Positions 1-10,835 of a DNA stretch of 64,000 bases are shown piece by piece; the first letter of the stretch is position 1; each line of letters begins with the position of its first letter. The DNA comes from Branchiostoma belcheri (lineage: Eukaryota; Chordata; Leptocardii; Amphioxiformes; Branchiostomatidae). A program made the position numbers and the translations under genes. Where the stretch lies: positions 1,281,413 to 1,345,412 of the forward strand of contig NW_017804354.1 in the NCBI RefSeq assembly GCF_001625305.1. The letters run 5' to 3'. Under the pieces are notes generated by a model. That model made no database searches, had not been told where the DNA came from, and saw nothing but the letters and a program-made list of their open reading frames with translations.

Positions 1-211
1 GATAAATCAAGCCAAGGAGGCATAAGTTTAAATATTGTATTAATCATCCTTGATCATGCAAATTTGCTTAGATTCAAGAAATGGCTACTTTCAAATTGTT
101 TCAAGTAATTATCGCCGATTCAGACGTCTGCGATGGAGGCCGAGGGTACATATGCCTGATCTAACCCCTTCACGTGATCTTGAGCCAGACTCGCTGTCTG
201 CTTCTTTAGCA
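1..211. other. left-edge non-coding stretch
   Basis: No motif, repeat or convincing coding pattern was recognised here. Open frames in it are short and have no recognisable protein features. Confidence 0.4.
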
Positions 212-284
212 CAGGTCATGTTGTCCTTCATAAATGTCCTGCATTGCCCTGCATCGTACACAAAGTCATCAGTTTCTTCTGTCT
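212..284 (+). repeat. long direct repeat, copy 1
   Basis: This 73-bp block, starting CAGGTCATGTTGTCCTTC, recurs at 2042-2104 in the same orientation. The second copy lacks an internal 10-bp piece here (an extra TCCTGCATTG-like segment), but is otherwise the same. The two copies bracket a 1.76-kb segment that contains a LINE fragment. Confidence 0.85.
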
Positions 285-1260
285 CACGGCGGTCGGTTGC
301 TAGGCTAAAAGTCGCATTACTAGGGAGGTATCGGGTTACAGAAAGTGTTCGAACGTGGCCGCGCGGGAGTCCCAGGCCGGCCCGGGGTCAACGGTAAATT
401 TGAAATAACAAAGTAATTGGAGAGTAAATACTCGTCAAAATAAAATGTATAAGTGATTTTGTTTACCTCAAATGTTATTCTGCACTGCCTTTGCTCCACT
501 TTGTGTACATTTGCTTCAAATGAGATCAATTTCGGATTCAAAAAGGGTTCACGAGAACCAAACAACTGATTTTAAGAGGCCCCGAAAATTAAAAATAAGG
601 TTAAATTTTTGGATTTTTAGAAATATTACAGTAAATTTAAACTTTCTGTCTTAGGATTTTTTTATTTTTTAACTAAAACTTGACTTACAGTCAAAAGAAG
701 AGCTAAAAACGCAGTGTTTTAACTTTAAATACCGATAATTCATAATCGAGGCCATATTTAAAAAATCCCTAAGACAGAAATCTGCGGAAATCGTTCCTCT
801 TTCAAACAAGCCCTCAATGAGGTAATTTGAGCGATTTTTGGGAATGGTTAAAATACCATGTTTGCACGCATGCTGTGCCACTTGGATATGGGGACATGGA
901 TTTTATAACAGCGTCAACAAGAATTCTGACCTTCAAGGTCACCCACGATGACGGCAATAGCTTCGTTACATGTTACATATCCACAATAAAATCAAGGCAT
1001 AGATGTAATGTTTTGAAAACGGTTCATATTTGTGGAAAGGTGGATTTTTCCTGTTCCGTGGTTCCCAAGTAAAAAGGGGCTTGAAGTAGCCGGGTGTAGC
1101 GGCTTTACTGTAAATGACCGCGGGTAACCCCAGATCGAACGCCCGCTCTATTCGAATGACGCCATATCGAACAAGATTCGCGGGTTCGGGGGATTCGATC
1201 TCCATAGTAGCGGAGTGGGACTTTTGGGCTATTATGTAACTCTCAAAGACAAGGTGTCAT
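285..1260. other. unassigned segment between direct repeats
   Basis: No recognisable gene. The segment is AT-rich at 570-830 and becomes more GC-balanced at 1060-1220. It could be upstream LINE sequence too decayed to read. Confidence 0.3.
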
Positions 1261-1995
1261 TTCTCTGTTATTAAAACAAGACAGTATGCAGATGACTCAA
1301 ATTTCCCCTTTAATCCAAACTTAACATCCTTTTATGCCCTTCTTCAAGACCTTGATACCTTTTCACAAATTTCGGGCCTTTCTTTCAATGCGGGTAAGTG
1401 TACAATACTAAGACTTGGATCTTTAAAAAAAAGGAACTTTAGATTGCCCACCCTCCTTCCCTTTCAATGGGTAAATGGTAATGTGAAATTGTTAGGTATA
1501 CATATACCCGAGAATATCAACACTATTGTCTCCTCAAATTTTGACCCTCTTCTAACCAAATTAGATAGATTATTGTATCCGTGGAAAGGAAAAAAATTAT
1601 CATTGTATGGCAAAGTAACAATTATTAACTCCCTAATTATTCCCCAGTTTACCCACCCTTTTCAAGTCCTTCCTATGCCAGACAAACAGTTATTTATAGA
1701 TTTTGAGCGAAATTCTTTTCTCTTTTATCGGGAATGGAAGACCAGAAAGACCAGCAGGAAAACAATGTATAACTAACTCAATAGAGTATGGCGGTTTAAG
1801 TCTTAATAATATATGCGATTGCAATGACAATAAGGCATCATGGGTACCAAAATTGTATTTCAATCCAAGCTGGCTTAGTGCATGGCTTTTAAGAGTGCAC
1901 CCAACTGTTGTAGCAGATTTATTTCCCTTTTTTCAGGTTAAATCTTTACATCTTAAAATAAGTTTCTTTTTAAGTGAAGCCTTAATTGCTTAGTA
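1261..1995 (+). pseudogene. LINE reverse transcriptase fragment (frameshifted)
   Basis: Frame 1 reads through the reverse transcriptase active-site motif YADD (codons at 1285-1296). It continues through a typical post-RT region, including the stretch KLSLYGKVTIINSLIIP and a thumb-like segment, to about 1776. The homologous reading then shifts by one frame near 1715-1735 (FIGNGRPER, then IEYGGLSLNNI) and runs to a stop at 1991-1993. The order YADD, then GKVTIINSL, then a W/G-rich region followed by YGGL is what L1/Tx1-like non-LTR retrotransposons show. Everything upstream of YADD is missing or unreadable, so this is a dead 5'-truncated copy. The clade is a guess from the motif style. Confidence 0.75.
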
Positions 1996-2041
1996 TGGAT
2001 TTTAATATAAGACCCCCACAACCCCTACAGAAATTAGAAAT

Positions 2042-2104
2042 CAGGTCATGTTGTCCTTCATAAATGCCCTGCATCGTACACAAAGTCATCAGTTTCTTCT
2101 GTCT
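2042..2104 (+). repeat. long direct repeat, copy 2
   Basis: Matches 212-284 in the same orientation over about 63 bp, ending with the shared AGTTTCTTCTGTCT. See the copy at 212. Confidence 0.85.
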
Positions 2105-2420
2105 GGTGGTTCTGTGTTGTTTAGTCTCTCCCATGACTCCTACGTGAAAGCTCAGAAATCCAAACGCACTCCTCTAAAGATCGCCCTGCCATAGGTCACC
2201 TGACAGTGAACTCCGTCGGTCTCTTCGGTGTTCGTAGAGAAGGGCAGCCGTCGGTCCTTGCGATGACGTAAACACACGTTTGCAATAGTAAAAGGCTAGA
2301 ACGAAAAATAATTTAAGAAATGATCTTTAGTTTTTTTATAGCTGCACGCAAGTCAAATTCAGCAATGTTCGTGTTGTTCCAAGTCTGCTACTAAATATGA
2401 ATAACTCGTTTTCTGTGTAG
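2105..2420. other. intron-like segment upstream of lectin exon
   Basis: No gene recognised. It ends in a 3' splice acceptor (TTTTCTGTGTAG, AG at 2419-2420) that opens the C-type lectin exon. Confidence 0.4.
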
Positions 2421-2804
2421 GTTTAGACTTTTGTCCTGCTGGGTATTGGAAGTTGCGTGGGGCTTGCTACAAAGCTGTCAAAGACAAAAAGTCATTCAGC
2501 GACGCGGAAACGACCTGTCGTAATGATGGTGGTACCCTCTTCATGCCCAAGGATGCTGAGACCAACGAAATGTTGATTCCTAAAGTGGGTAGACGGGGCT
2601 ACTGGATCGGCCTACATGACAGACGTAAGGAAGGGCACTTTGAGTGGTTGGATGGCTCTGTGCTGAAAGTGTTCAACTCGTGGAATCGAAAGAACGATGA
2701 GCCAGATAACAAAGGCAATCAAGATTGCGTTCGTTGGTCAAAGGGCCAATGGTACGACAGGAAGTGCAATTGTGCCCGCGGGTTCATCTGTCAAATTGTT
2801 CCAA
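2421..2804 (+). CDS. C-type lectin-like domain exon
   Basis: One exon encodes a complete C-type lectin-like domain: about 128 residues starting near LDFCPAGYWKLRGACYK. It shows the extra N-terminal Cys pair of long-form domains, then the core WIGL signature, FEWLDG, an EPDN motif where the canonical Ca2+/sugar-binding motif is EPN or QPD, QDCV, and the terminal C-x-FIC. The exon is bounded by an acceptor AG at 2419-2420 and a donor GTATGT at 2805. Both introns are phase 1, the usual arrangement of shuffled extracellular modules. The domain is extracellular by family. EPD instead of EPN makes Ca2+-dependent sugar binding uncertain. No signal peptide or further domain could be linked to it with confidence. 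Confidence 0.88.
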
Positions 2805-2848
2805 GTATGTCCTTTACACTCATGCTTTATTTAGAAAGATCACACTAA

Positions 2849-3221
2849 GGCCACACCAATTTAATTTCTTGGTTAACGGATTTTTCTAGAAAAATAATGG
2901 AGCGGGCGGGCGAAAAAAAAATAAAAATAAAAACAGGCCTAGGCATCCTATTATGGCCCAAAATGGTACGATAGGAGCCAAGCCATGAAGTCAACACACC
3001 AGGCTGGTTCAAAATTTAAACAATGAATTTTGAACTTTTAATGATACCACTGCAATCAAAGATGGAATGACTGTAACAAGTAGTAAGAAAAGGACTGTTT
3101 TCAACTGTTCAGAGCAAAATATGACCATTTTGCAGTTGATTCTGAATTTTTATTTTTATTTGCAAATCAGAAAAAAATGAAGCGGCGAATCCGTTAACCA
3201 AGAAATTAAATTGGTGTGGCC
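2849..3221 (-). mobile_element. PIF/Harbinger-like MITE, copy A
   Basis: A 373-bp non-autonomous element with ends GGCCACACCAATTTAATTTC and its inverted match, flanked by TAA on both sides (2846-2848, 3222-3224). A 3-bp TWA duplication plus GGC-type ends is the PIF/Harbinger pattern. It lies inverted relative to the copies at 5755, 18879 and 21933. It encodes no protein. Confidence 0.88.
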
Positions 3222-3224
3222 TAA

Positions 3225-5239
3225 GGGTATTCAGAAATTAAAAGAAAAGTATGTTTCTTTTTATGTAATATTTTACTTTAATTTGTATACAAAGAATTAT
3301 AGATATATAAAACGTTAAAGTCTTAATAAATTTTTGTAAAGCGTCCTGTGGTGACAATAGAAGTTTTAATAATTCCGTTTCCCCCTGCAACTATTGAATT
3401 TGTTTACTCTGTTGTGACATAACACTTTGAAATTGCAATTTAAAGTAATAATGGTTGACTGTAACAACTTATTTTGTCTAATATATCAGCTATGTAAGTG
3501 TGTTATCAGGATAAAGCTTATTAGAGCACAACATTTTCTTTTAACAAAGCCTAATATAAATAATATATATAAATATTTAAAACTTATTTGATTTTTATTT
3601 ATTCATTCGATTGCAATGACCGCTTTTGTGTTTTTTTCTGCAGAGGAAACCTAGGTGGCAGGCTAAACTTTCACCACCACGGAACAGCAGTTGTGTTATT
3701 GTCCTCGGCAAAGATGAAACATTAGAAGGTAGAGAATCATAGCTGGAAGATTGAATTTTGAAAAAAAAAACAGAAAGCATACCAGGCTGAAGTTCTCATT
3801 TGGTAATCCTTCAGTTACTTGTAGAAAGACCTCAATTTGCTGACAGTTAAACATACTCGTTGATGCATGAATAATCTGGTACATATTTGTGTGGAAAAGT
3901 CTTCACGCTTCCGCTCCTGGCTTCCCCCTACCCGTGGTGAACAGCATGGCAGAAATCTACGAAACGCCACTCGGTACCAGCAGCCGTCCGGGACTAAACG
4001 CTACATGACGAGCGGGATTCCTGCCCTGGTCAAACGTCTAAATGAACTGTAGACCATGAACTTTTATCACTCGTTCAAGTTGCCGTAAATCTACACCGTG
4101 TTTATTTCAGTTCTTGACACAGCTAAAAATATATTGAAGGTGTAATACTAAACAATGATTTGAAACTAATAATTCCTTTTTAATTCAACTATACGTTTTG
4201 AATTTCAGTACGAAAGTATACAGTTTTGTCGTTATGTGATGTCAGAATAAGCCTCGTCATTCAGCCATCATTGCTTGTGTGTACATTTTCTTGGTTTTGT
4301 AATTAACGATTCTGCTACTACTTCTACTAATTACCTCCGGGGAAGGAGATATCCTTCCGCGAGGAGGTTTTACTATTGTTCGAAACATTTCTGTCAGCAG
4401 CTGTTTCTCGCGATCGGCTGGACGGATTTGTCTGTGGTTCGGTATACGTATTGCTATTGGGCTGCAGATGATGCAGAACGTTTTATTGCATATGTGTTTA
4501 TGGGCGTCGAAATAAAAGGTTTTTAAGTGCTCCGGACACCCCCGCCATGCAGAAAATGGTAATTACCATGTTGTTAAGGAATGGGGCGGTTGCAGTTTTG
4601 GGTCTTAGCATTCAAAAGGGGTCAAACAGAGGGGTGTCTGGTTCCGATAAAAATTTTGGGTGACGGCGCAGCAATGACGGCGCGGGATGACGGTGCAGAC
4701 TGTCAGACACGTTAATCAACAGTCCATACCGAACCAACCGTCAGTAGCCATCAAACACATACAAACATATTACGCACATAACTTTCATACTACACACAAA
4801 CAAATAACCTAAACCAATAGAACACAAAAAAACCCGGAGGTTTGAAATCTACGATTTCCCTTGTTGTTACTATAACTACTAGTTTGAATTAGTTAATTAC
4901 ACGATACAACATTACAAAATAAAAACAATGCCTTTAACATTATTCAAATACTTTTTAGGGTTTTGAGAGTCTAAAGGAAATAATTGGAATTTAGATGATA
5001 ATGCAATGAGATATTTGTGCAATGCTGCATGACCTTGTACAAGTTTTATCATCATGCATGGGTTATTGCCTGACAGACCCCAACAAAACTAACCCCTTTA
5101 ACCCTCAACACCTTCCAGCCTTTGTCGGCAAGCAAGGACATACCCGCAAAAATTCAGCTCAATTTCTCCTGATCCAAACATTCGGGGGTGAACATGAGGG
5201 TTTAAATTCCTTAACTGTTCTCTTCCAGACACATTTAAT
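3225..5239. other. intergenic or intronic region, possible 3' exons of the lectin gene
   Basis: Mostly AT-rich. A good splice acceptor (TTTTTTCTGCAG) ends near 3642. A GC-richer patch at 3880-4052 reads open and ends in a stop at 4050-4052, so either could be a terminal exon of the lectin gene, but neither carries a recognisable motif. The patch at 4310-4450 resembles interspersed-repeat sequence (CTCCGGGGAAGGAG). A short run at 4660-4705 repeats GACGGCGC. Confidence 0.3.
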
Positions 5240-5461
5240 GGTCTTTTAAATCTTAATTCCTATTTTCATACTTACCAAACTCAACAAAGTGCTCATTTCC
5301 ATATTCCCATTGTAAGAACGTCCGTAGTCCAAATGAGTGTAAAATACAAATGTAAAATTAATTGGAATAATCTCCCCCTCCACCTAAAATGTTTAACATC
5401 AATAATTAGTTTCAAACGCAATCTTAAAAATCACCTTCTTTTCTTTCTCACCGATATTTGA
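5240..5461 (+). pseudogene. LINE ORF2 C-terminal tail
   Basis: A 73-codon open segment ends at TGA (5459-5461) and carries the pattern HIPIVRTS, then a W-N-N-L-P-L-H-L-K box followed by SFKRNLKNHLL. This W-N-x-LP then FKxxLKxxLL arrangement is the very C-terminus of CR1/Jockey-group LINE reverse transcriptases. The 290 bp that follow are AT-rich and match what a LINE 3' untranslated region would be. It is a 5'-truncated, inactive remnant. Confidence 0.7.
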
Positions 5462-5754
5462 CATCTTATCTTAAGTTAAAGTCTCACTTCGATATACTAA
5501 GTATAAGTTTGAATTTTCCGTTACATGTTATGGAAGATTTTAAATTTAAAATTCATTTATATATGCTGGAGCTATTGCTTCAATTTTTTTGTTTATGTTT
5601 GTACTCAAGTTAAACCTCTGTTAACTTATTTTTTTAACATACCATTTCTAATTAACGTTATTTACCAATTACTTTTGTTATTTATTGTTACTATTTGCTT
5701 TGTTACCGTTATCATATTGATCGTTTTTTTTCAATTACTTATTGTTATATATTA

Positions 5755-6122
5755 GGCTACACCAATTTAATTTCTTGGTTAACAGATTCACCCGCTTCAT
5801 TTTTTTCTGATTTGCAAATAAAAATAAAAATTCAGAATCAACTGCAAAATGCTCATATTTTGCCCTAAACAGTTGAAAACAGTCCTTTTCTTCCTAGTTG
5901 TTACAGTTATTCCATCTTTCAATGCAATGGTGTCATTGAAAGTTCAAAATTCATTGTTTAAATTTTGAACCAGCCTGGTATGTTGACTTCATGGCTCCTA
6001 TCGGACCATTTTGGGTCATAAGAGGATGCCTAGGCCTGTTTTTATTTCTATTTTTTTTCCGCCCGCCCGCTCCATTATTTTTCTACAGAAATCCGTTACC
6101 AAGAAATCAAATTGGTGTGGCC
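5755..6122 (+). mobile_element. PIF/Harbinger-like MITE, copy B
   Basis: A 368-bp copy of the family at 2849. The flanks are TTA on the left and TAA on the right, so one flanking base has mutated. Terminal GGCTACACC carries one change from GGCCACACC. Confidence 0.87.
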
Positions 6123-6279
6123 TAATATGTTCATTTTATTGTTCTTCTCTCTGATAATATGCGAATAAACTAATAAACAAAGGGTCGGTCATGGTTGTCT
6201 GGTTGTAGGTCAGGGTTCCGCGATCTCATACCTTTGCCAAATGATGTTTACCCTTGCGGTTGACGAATTATACAATTTA

Positions 6280-6730
6280 ATCATAGATTTTGTAAACAAG
6301 AGCCTCATTTACGCCAAAAAACAGTTACTCAAGAGCCTCATTTGCATGGATTATATCAGTTGATCATATTCAATCTCCACCCAATGACAGCCTTATTCTA
6401 ACAAAAAGGCTATTATAGCACTTCTTCATAAATTATGCAAATGAGGTCATGATTTGAATAAATTATGTTTATTGATGTTCAGCTTCACTTAACTTCCAAA
6501 TGTAGCAAGTATAAAATTCCCAACAGTTACAACTATGACATTATAAAAATTTACCATTAATTATGCAAATTAGGTCCTCATTTACATAATCTATATCCTC
6601 AGATGCTTTATCTCGTTCTCAAGTAGATGTCACAAGTGTTTCATAGTTCTATTATCGAACAAAGCAGATTTATAGAAATTCCTCATTAATTATGCAAATT
6701 AGCTCCTGATTTGCATAATTGTCATCTGAT
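6280..6730. repeat. degenerate repeats rich in ATGCAAAT/ATTTGCAT
   Basis: At least five loosely related copies of an AT-rich motif such as ATTAATTATGCAAATTAGG occur at roughly 100-bp spacing. Similar motifs recur at 26220-26520 and near 35455. This looks like an old interspersed repeat and not a gene. Confidence 0.5.
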
Positions 6731-6829
6731 TATGTCAAGCATCACTTCAACTACCTACATACTAAAGATCATGACAATCCGTCAACCGGTTCTTGAGTTA
6801 TCATCGTTCGAAATTTTTTTTCAACAAAT

Positions 6830-7130
6830 GCTCCTGCAGTTCCAGAACAAGCCGCCAGGGGACCCAAACTCATGTCACTTTTTCCCTACCCCAAGAGCTA
6901 TCTGCCATCCAATATTGGTGACCCTAGCATGTCCAGATCACGAGATATCAAAACCGGAAGTTCTGCTGCAGTACCTAGGAAAGCCGCCAGGGGGCCCAAA
7001 ATCTAATCATTTGAAGACCTACCCACCTACCAAGTTTCAGTCCAATCCATCCATTGCTTCTCGAGTTATCTTTCTAAACCACACACACACACACACAAAC
7101 GCTACTGAAAACATAACCTTGGCGAAGTTA
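6830..7130 (+). repeat. interspersed repeat with internal duplicated unit and CA run
   Basis: Two related units, each with GCCGCCAGGGG-CCCAAA, sit about 130 bp apart. They are followed by a 'CTCGAGTTATC' box, a (CA)n run at 7080-7096 and a conserved-looking tail ending AACCTTGGCGAAG. This composition is that of a short interspersed element common in marine invertebrates. I cannot name the family. Confidence 0.5.
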
Positions 7131-7984
7131 ATTAGCCTGGGTGCCAAACCCATAGCACACTGGACACAAAGTATCTCAGTGAGCATGAGTCTGGCCGGAA
7201 GCCTTGGGAAAGGCTCTCCGCGGTCGGCATAAGGAGGAGAAGCTGATTGATGGCCCCTCACACCACAGGTACCCTGTTACATGGCACCACCATTGGTCAG
7301 GAGACAATCTTGGGCTCAACAGTTAATCATTAACCAGTCAATTTTCTAAATGTACTTGGTGTTTATTTTCCAAAATAGCAGCAGAACTTAGTTTAACAGT
7401 AGAAGTAGTGCATAACCCAGGCTTTACTGTTTGTTTAGGTAACAGTCCTCTAACACACCAGGACAAAATACACCTTACCTACAGTTTTATCTCATCTGCT
7501 GGTGAAGTCTGGCAGTATACGGCAGAGCTCACAGCATGGTACCAGTACTAGTGTTGCTCCTTGTTTTAGGGGTTGCGAACCTTAGACCTTAAAACCTGGG
7601 TTTACTGTAAAGTTTTACTTTGTTAAATTGTACTGGGTAAGTTGGAGTCCTATATACTATTAGCTATCACAGAAGTCTAATAAAAGAAAAAGAAAAAAAA
7701 AGATAATTCCTAACCTACTGACCCTAATTTTTTCGGGACTGAAACAGGAAGAACAACATTTTCCCAGGCCATAGAGTGCAATAACAGAGGATAGTGGCAA
7801 CATATTTGAATGTAAATACTATTTCTATGATCTTTCTGATTTCAATTTCCAAAGAAGATTCAAATTCTAGTTACCAAGTGTCAATCAGAACTCATCTATT
7901 CAATGAAAAATAATTATTTAATGGAACTCGTTGATCATCCTTTGTTGGTATGATTTTTACACCTGGTTCTTTGTCTGCTTTCAG
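7131..7984. other. unassigned region
   Basis: No gene recognised. It ends in a polypyrimidine tract and acceptor (CTGCTTTCAG at 7975-7984) that seems to open the next coding piece. Confidence 0.35.
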
Positions 7985-8906
7985 CCTAAACCACTTTGTC
8001 CCGCTGTATGAGATGTGCCGTTCTCAGTGCTTCCACGAAGAGGACATAACACGTCCTGCTACAGTTCCGCCTGCAAGAAGCAGCAAACGCATTAAAAAAA
8101 CCCACTGCACGTGCAGCAGCAGAACAGTCTAAAAAGAACAAGAGAAAACGAACACCAGCACCAACTGAATTCTGCAACATCAGCATCCCAAAGTCTGACA
8201 ATACGGCAGGGATAGACCACGACATCAGCATCCCCGATTCTGACAATGCGACAGGGATAGACCACGACATCAGCATCCCCGAGTCTGACAATGCGGCAGG
8301 GATAGACCACGACATCAGCATCCCCGAGTCTGACAATGCGGCAGGGATAGACCACGACATCAGCATCCCCGAGTCTGACAATGCGGCAGGGATAGCGGGT
8401 GATGAGGTGGATCCTGCAACTTTACAGCGACCAGCAGCTGAAGGTGGTATCCCACTGCCCAATGGTCACATGTCATTGGAGAGACTGGTAGCTACTCTCC
8501 TTCCCCAGGGCGAGTTGACAAGCTGCCAACTTGTATACCTCGCGGACTAAAGGAGAATATCTCATTCCTTGTAAACAACCATGACAACTATGAGCGACGC
8601 CTAGCAGGGAAGAAAAGTGAGCTGTGGGACGACTGCGGGTCTTGGTCTCGGGGAACATCACCTAAAACACCGCTCTTCTATGATGGAGATTCCGCTCGAC
8701 GGGTGATCAAGAACAGTGCTGGACTACACTGCGACACAAGATGGCCAGAGAAAGAATGTGCCACTCAATCCTCAACCAGAGGAGGAGGACATTATGTTAT
8801 TGCACTGCGTATCGGCAGCTTCAGGCTCATACAAGAGAAGAGTGTCCTGGCTCAACTCATTCGGACGCCTCGACATACCACACGTCGCTCTGTACGTCAA
8901 AACTAA
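7985..8906 (+). pseudogene. frameshifted gene fragment with acidic repeat region
   Basis: After the acceptor at 7984 the frame reads LNHFVPLYEMCRSQCFHEED and continues to a run of seven A (8094-8100). One frame shift in this run would join it to a basic, NLS-like segment (EQSKKNKRKRTPAP at about 8130-8165), then five 15-residue repeats of the type ISIPESDNAAGIDHD (8170-8395), then a further tail. Another shift near 8460-8540 would connect to a 3' reading that includes LKENISFLVNNHDNYERRL and DDCGSWSRGTSPKT, up to the stop at 8904-8906. The family is not recognised. Two shifts suggest a decayed gene, although one-base errors in a homopolymer are possible. Confidence 0.45.
8165..8398 (+). repeat. 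45-bp minisatellite, five copies
   Basis: The unit CCACGACATCAGCATCCCCG, followed by 25 further bases, repeats five times with few differences. The period is a multiple of three and leaves both strands open. On the plus strand it encodes ISIPESDNAAGIDHD. Confidence 0.9.
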
Positions 8907-9424
8907 CATAACCACCCAATGAACAGAGGAAAAGTTGTCTTCTTAGACAAGTGACTGTCATGCTGTCAAAATCAATGGCAAATTGGCCGATTCCATCAAG
9001 ATTTCTTGCTAGTTATCATCAAAAAATTTTTTGCCACAAATTAACGAGGCTGTACGGTGGCATATTAGGCAGTGATTGGGCCATGTGCGATCCCAGTCCG
9101 AAATAGTACCTGTTCCGGCCATGTTGGACAAGTGGTCGAGTTAGGTAAGTCCCCTAATGCTTAATATGGTTACTGGAAAAAATATCCAGCTATACAAGTG
9201 TATTATGTTGCAGGTCATATTCCTTATTATTTACAATTAATAATTGTCTCAGCTGTTAATATCAGGTTACATATATCCTTGGCCAATTAATCCATTCTCC
9301 AAGTACATCTTTAAAAAAAAGAACAGTTGGCTCGTACCGTAATATTTTCACTGGCTGAGCTGTTCAATGCAAGTACTTACAAGCAATTAATGTTTTATCT
9401 ATGCTGAAGTCTGTGTGAAACAAA
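8907..9424. other. unassigned region
   Basis: AT-rich sequence with no recognisable gene, repeat or RNA. Confidence 0.35.
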
Positions 9425-9945
9425 TTGTGCTATGGTTTGTCATTTCCTGAGACCAGTTCAAAGATAAGACTCCAGCCTCCTGCGCCCCCGGCCCAGCCTC
9501 CCGCTCCGCCGGTTCAGCCTCCCGCACCGCCGGCTCAACCTCCCGCACCGCTGGCTCAACCTCCCGCACCGCTGGCTCAGCCTCCCGCACCGCCGGCTCA
9601 ACCTCCCGCACCGCCGGCTCAGCCTCCCGCACCGCCGGCCCAGCCTCCCGCACCGCCGGCTCAACCTCCCGCACCGCCGGCTCAACCTCCTGCACCGCCA
9701 GCCCAGCCTCCCGGGGTGCAGGGACAGCTTCCAGTGCTACCCCGGTCCAGCCTGTCGGGGTGCCGGCCCAGCCCGCCGGGGTGCCAGCCCAGCCTCTTGC
9801 GCCGCCGGCTCAGCCTACCGCGCCGCCGGGGCAGCCTCCATTAGCGACCGGACCGCAGAGTATTCAGGAGGTGCGTTGGGCGGAGAGTCGTCAATGTGGG
9901 GGATGGGTGTTCCCACCTCAGGCTTTTGGTAAATGGTGTGTTTAA
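9425..9945 (+). pseudogene. proline-rich repeat coding segment, one frameshift
   Basis: An open frame encodes about 12 copies of a 7-residue AQPPAPP repeat (9470-9710). Near 9715 the proline-rich reading moves to another frame: VPAQPAGVPAQPLAPPAQ, then SIQEVRWAESRQCGGWVFPP, ending at a TAA at 9943-9945. The switch indicates a single-base indel. Pro/Ala-rich low-complexity sequence like this gives no function. The opposite strand is also open because the period is a multiple of three; I prefer the plus strand because the flanking non-repetitive sequence is also open there. Confidence 0.35.
9470..9710 (+). repeat. 21-bp GC-rich minisatellite
   Basis: The unit CCGGCTCAACCTCCCGCACC plus one base repeats about 12 times with minor variants (GCTCAG versus GCTCAA). 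GC content is far above the surrounding sequence. Confidence 0.9.
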
Positions 9946-10835
9946 GAAAAAGAGAGAGAGAGAGAGAGAAGTGGAATGGTGGATGGGTGTGCCCACCTTT
10001 TATTTATGGCTAATTTGTAAAATGTGAGTTAAAAAAAGAAGAAGTGATAAGGTGGATGGGTGTTCCCACCTCATATTTGTGGCTGATTTGTAAAATGTGA
10101 GTTTAAAAGAAAAAAAAGATGTGGAAAGGTGGATGGGTGTTCCCACCTCCTGTTTGTGGCTAATTTGATAACGTGACTTAAAAAAAAAAGATGTGGAAAG
10201 GTGGTTGGGTGTTCCCACCTCATGTTTGTGGCTAATTTGATAACGTGACTTAAAAAAAAGATATGGAAAGGTGGATGGGTGTTCCCACCTCATGTTTGTG
10301 GCTAATTTGTAAACGTGACTTATAAAAAAAAAGATATGGAAAGGTGGTTGGGTGTTCCCACCTCATGTTTGTGGCTAATTTGATAACGTGACTTAAAAAA
10401 AAAAAGATGTGGAAAGGTGGATGGGTGTTCCCACCTCATGTTTGTGGCTAATTTGTAAACGTGACTTAAAAAAAAGATATGGAAAGGTGGATGGGTGTTC
10501 CCACCTCATGTTTGTGGTCAATTTGTAAACGTGACGTTTTAGAAAGAAGGGACATTAAGGTTGGGGAGTGTTCCCACTTCATATCTAGGGCAAACGTTGT
10601 AAATGAAGCATTTAAAACAAAAAGAAGGAAGTGAATAGGGTGTATGGGTGTTCTCGCCTCATATTGATGGCCAATTTTAACATTGTTCAGTTAACCGTGG
10701 ACGTTATGCGTAAAAGGAAATGTGAATGGAGGATGGGTCGCCTCACACCGGCGGTACACGGCTTGTGCGTAAACGTCGTATATATAAGAGAATGTGCAAT
10801 GGGGACGGGTGTTCCCATCTCGTATTAGCGTAGGT
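9893..10835 (+). repeat. tandem repeat of about 70 bp with a short hairpin in each unit
   Basis: About 13 units, near-perfect from about 10040 to 10535 and degenerate at both ends. Each contains GGTGGATGGGTGTTCCCACC, whose arms GGTGG and CCACC are complementary, followed by CTCATGTTTGTGGCTAATTT and an A-run. The first unit overlaps the 3' end of the proline-rich coding segment, so the array appears to have grown from that exon end. Confidence 0.88.

Noticed and set aside
5525..5755. Hydrophobic 76-codon frame, possible membrane protein
   Set aside because: T-rich sequence after a LINE stop codon; the hydrophobicity follows from base composition.
7986..8462. 158-codon minus-strand frame with SDSGMLMSWSIPAAL repeats
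   Set aside because: Antisense of the plus-strand 45-bp repeat, which has flanking basic and acidic protein-like sequence in frame.
9399..9695. Minus-strand VREVEPA repeat frame
   Set aside because: Antisense of the 21-bp proline-rich repeat; the plus strand has better flanking sequence.
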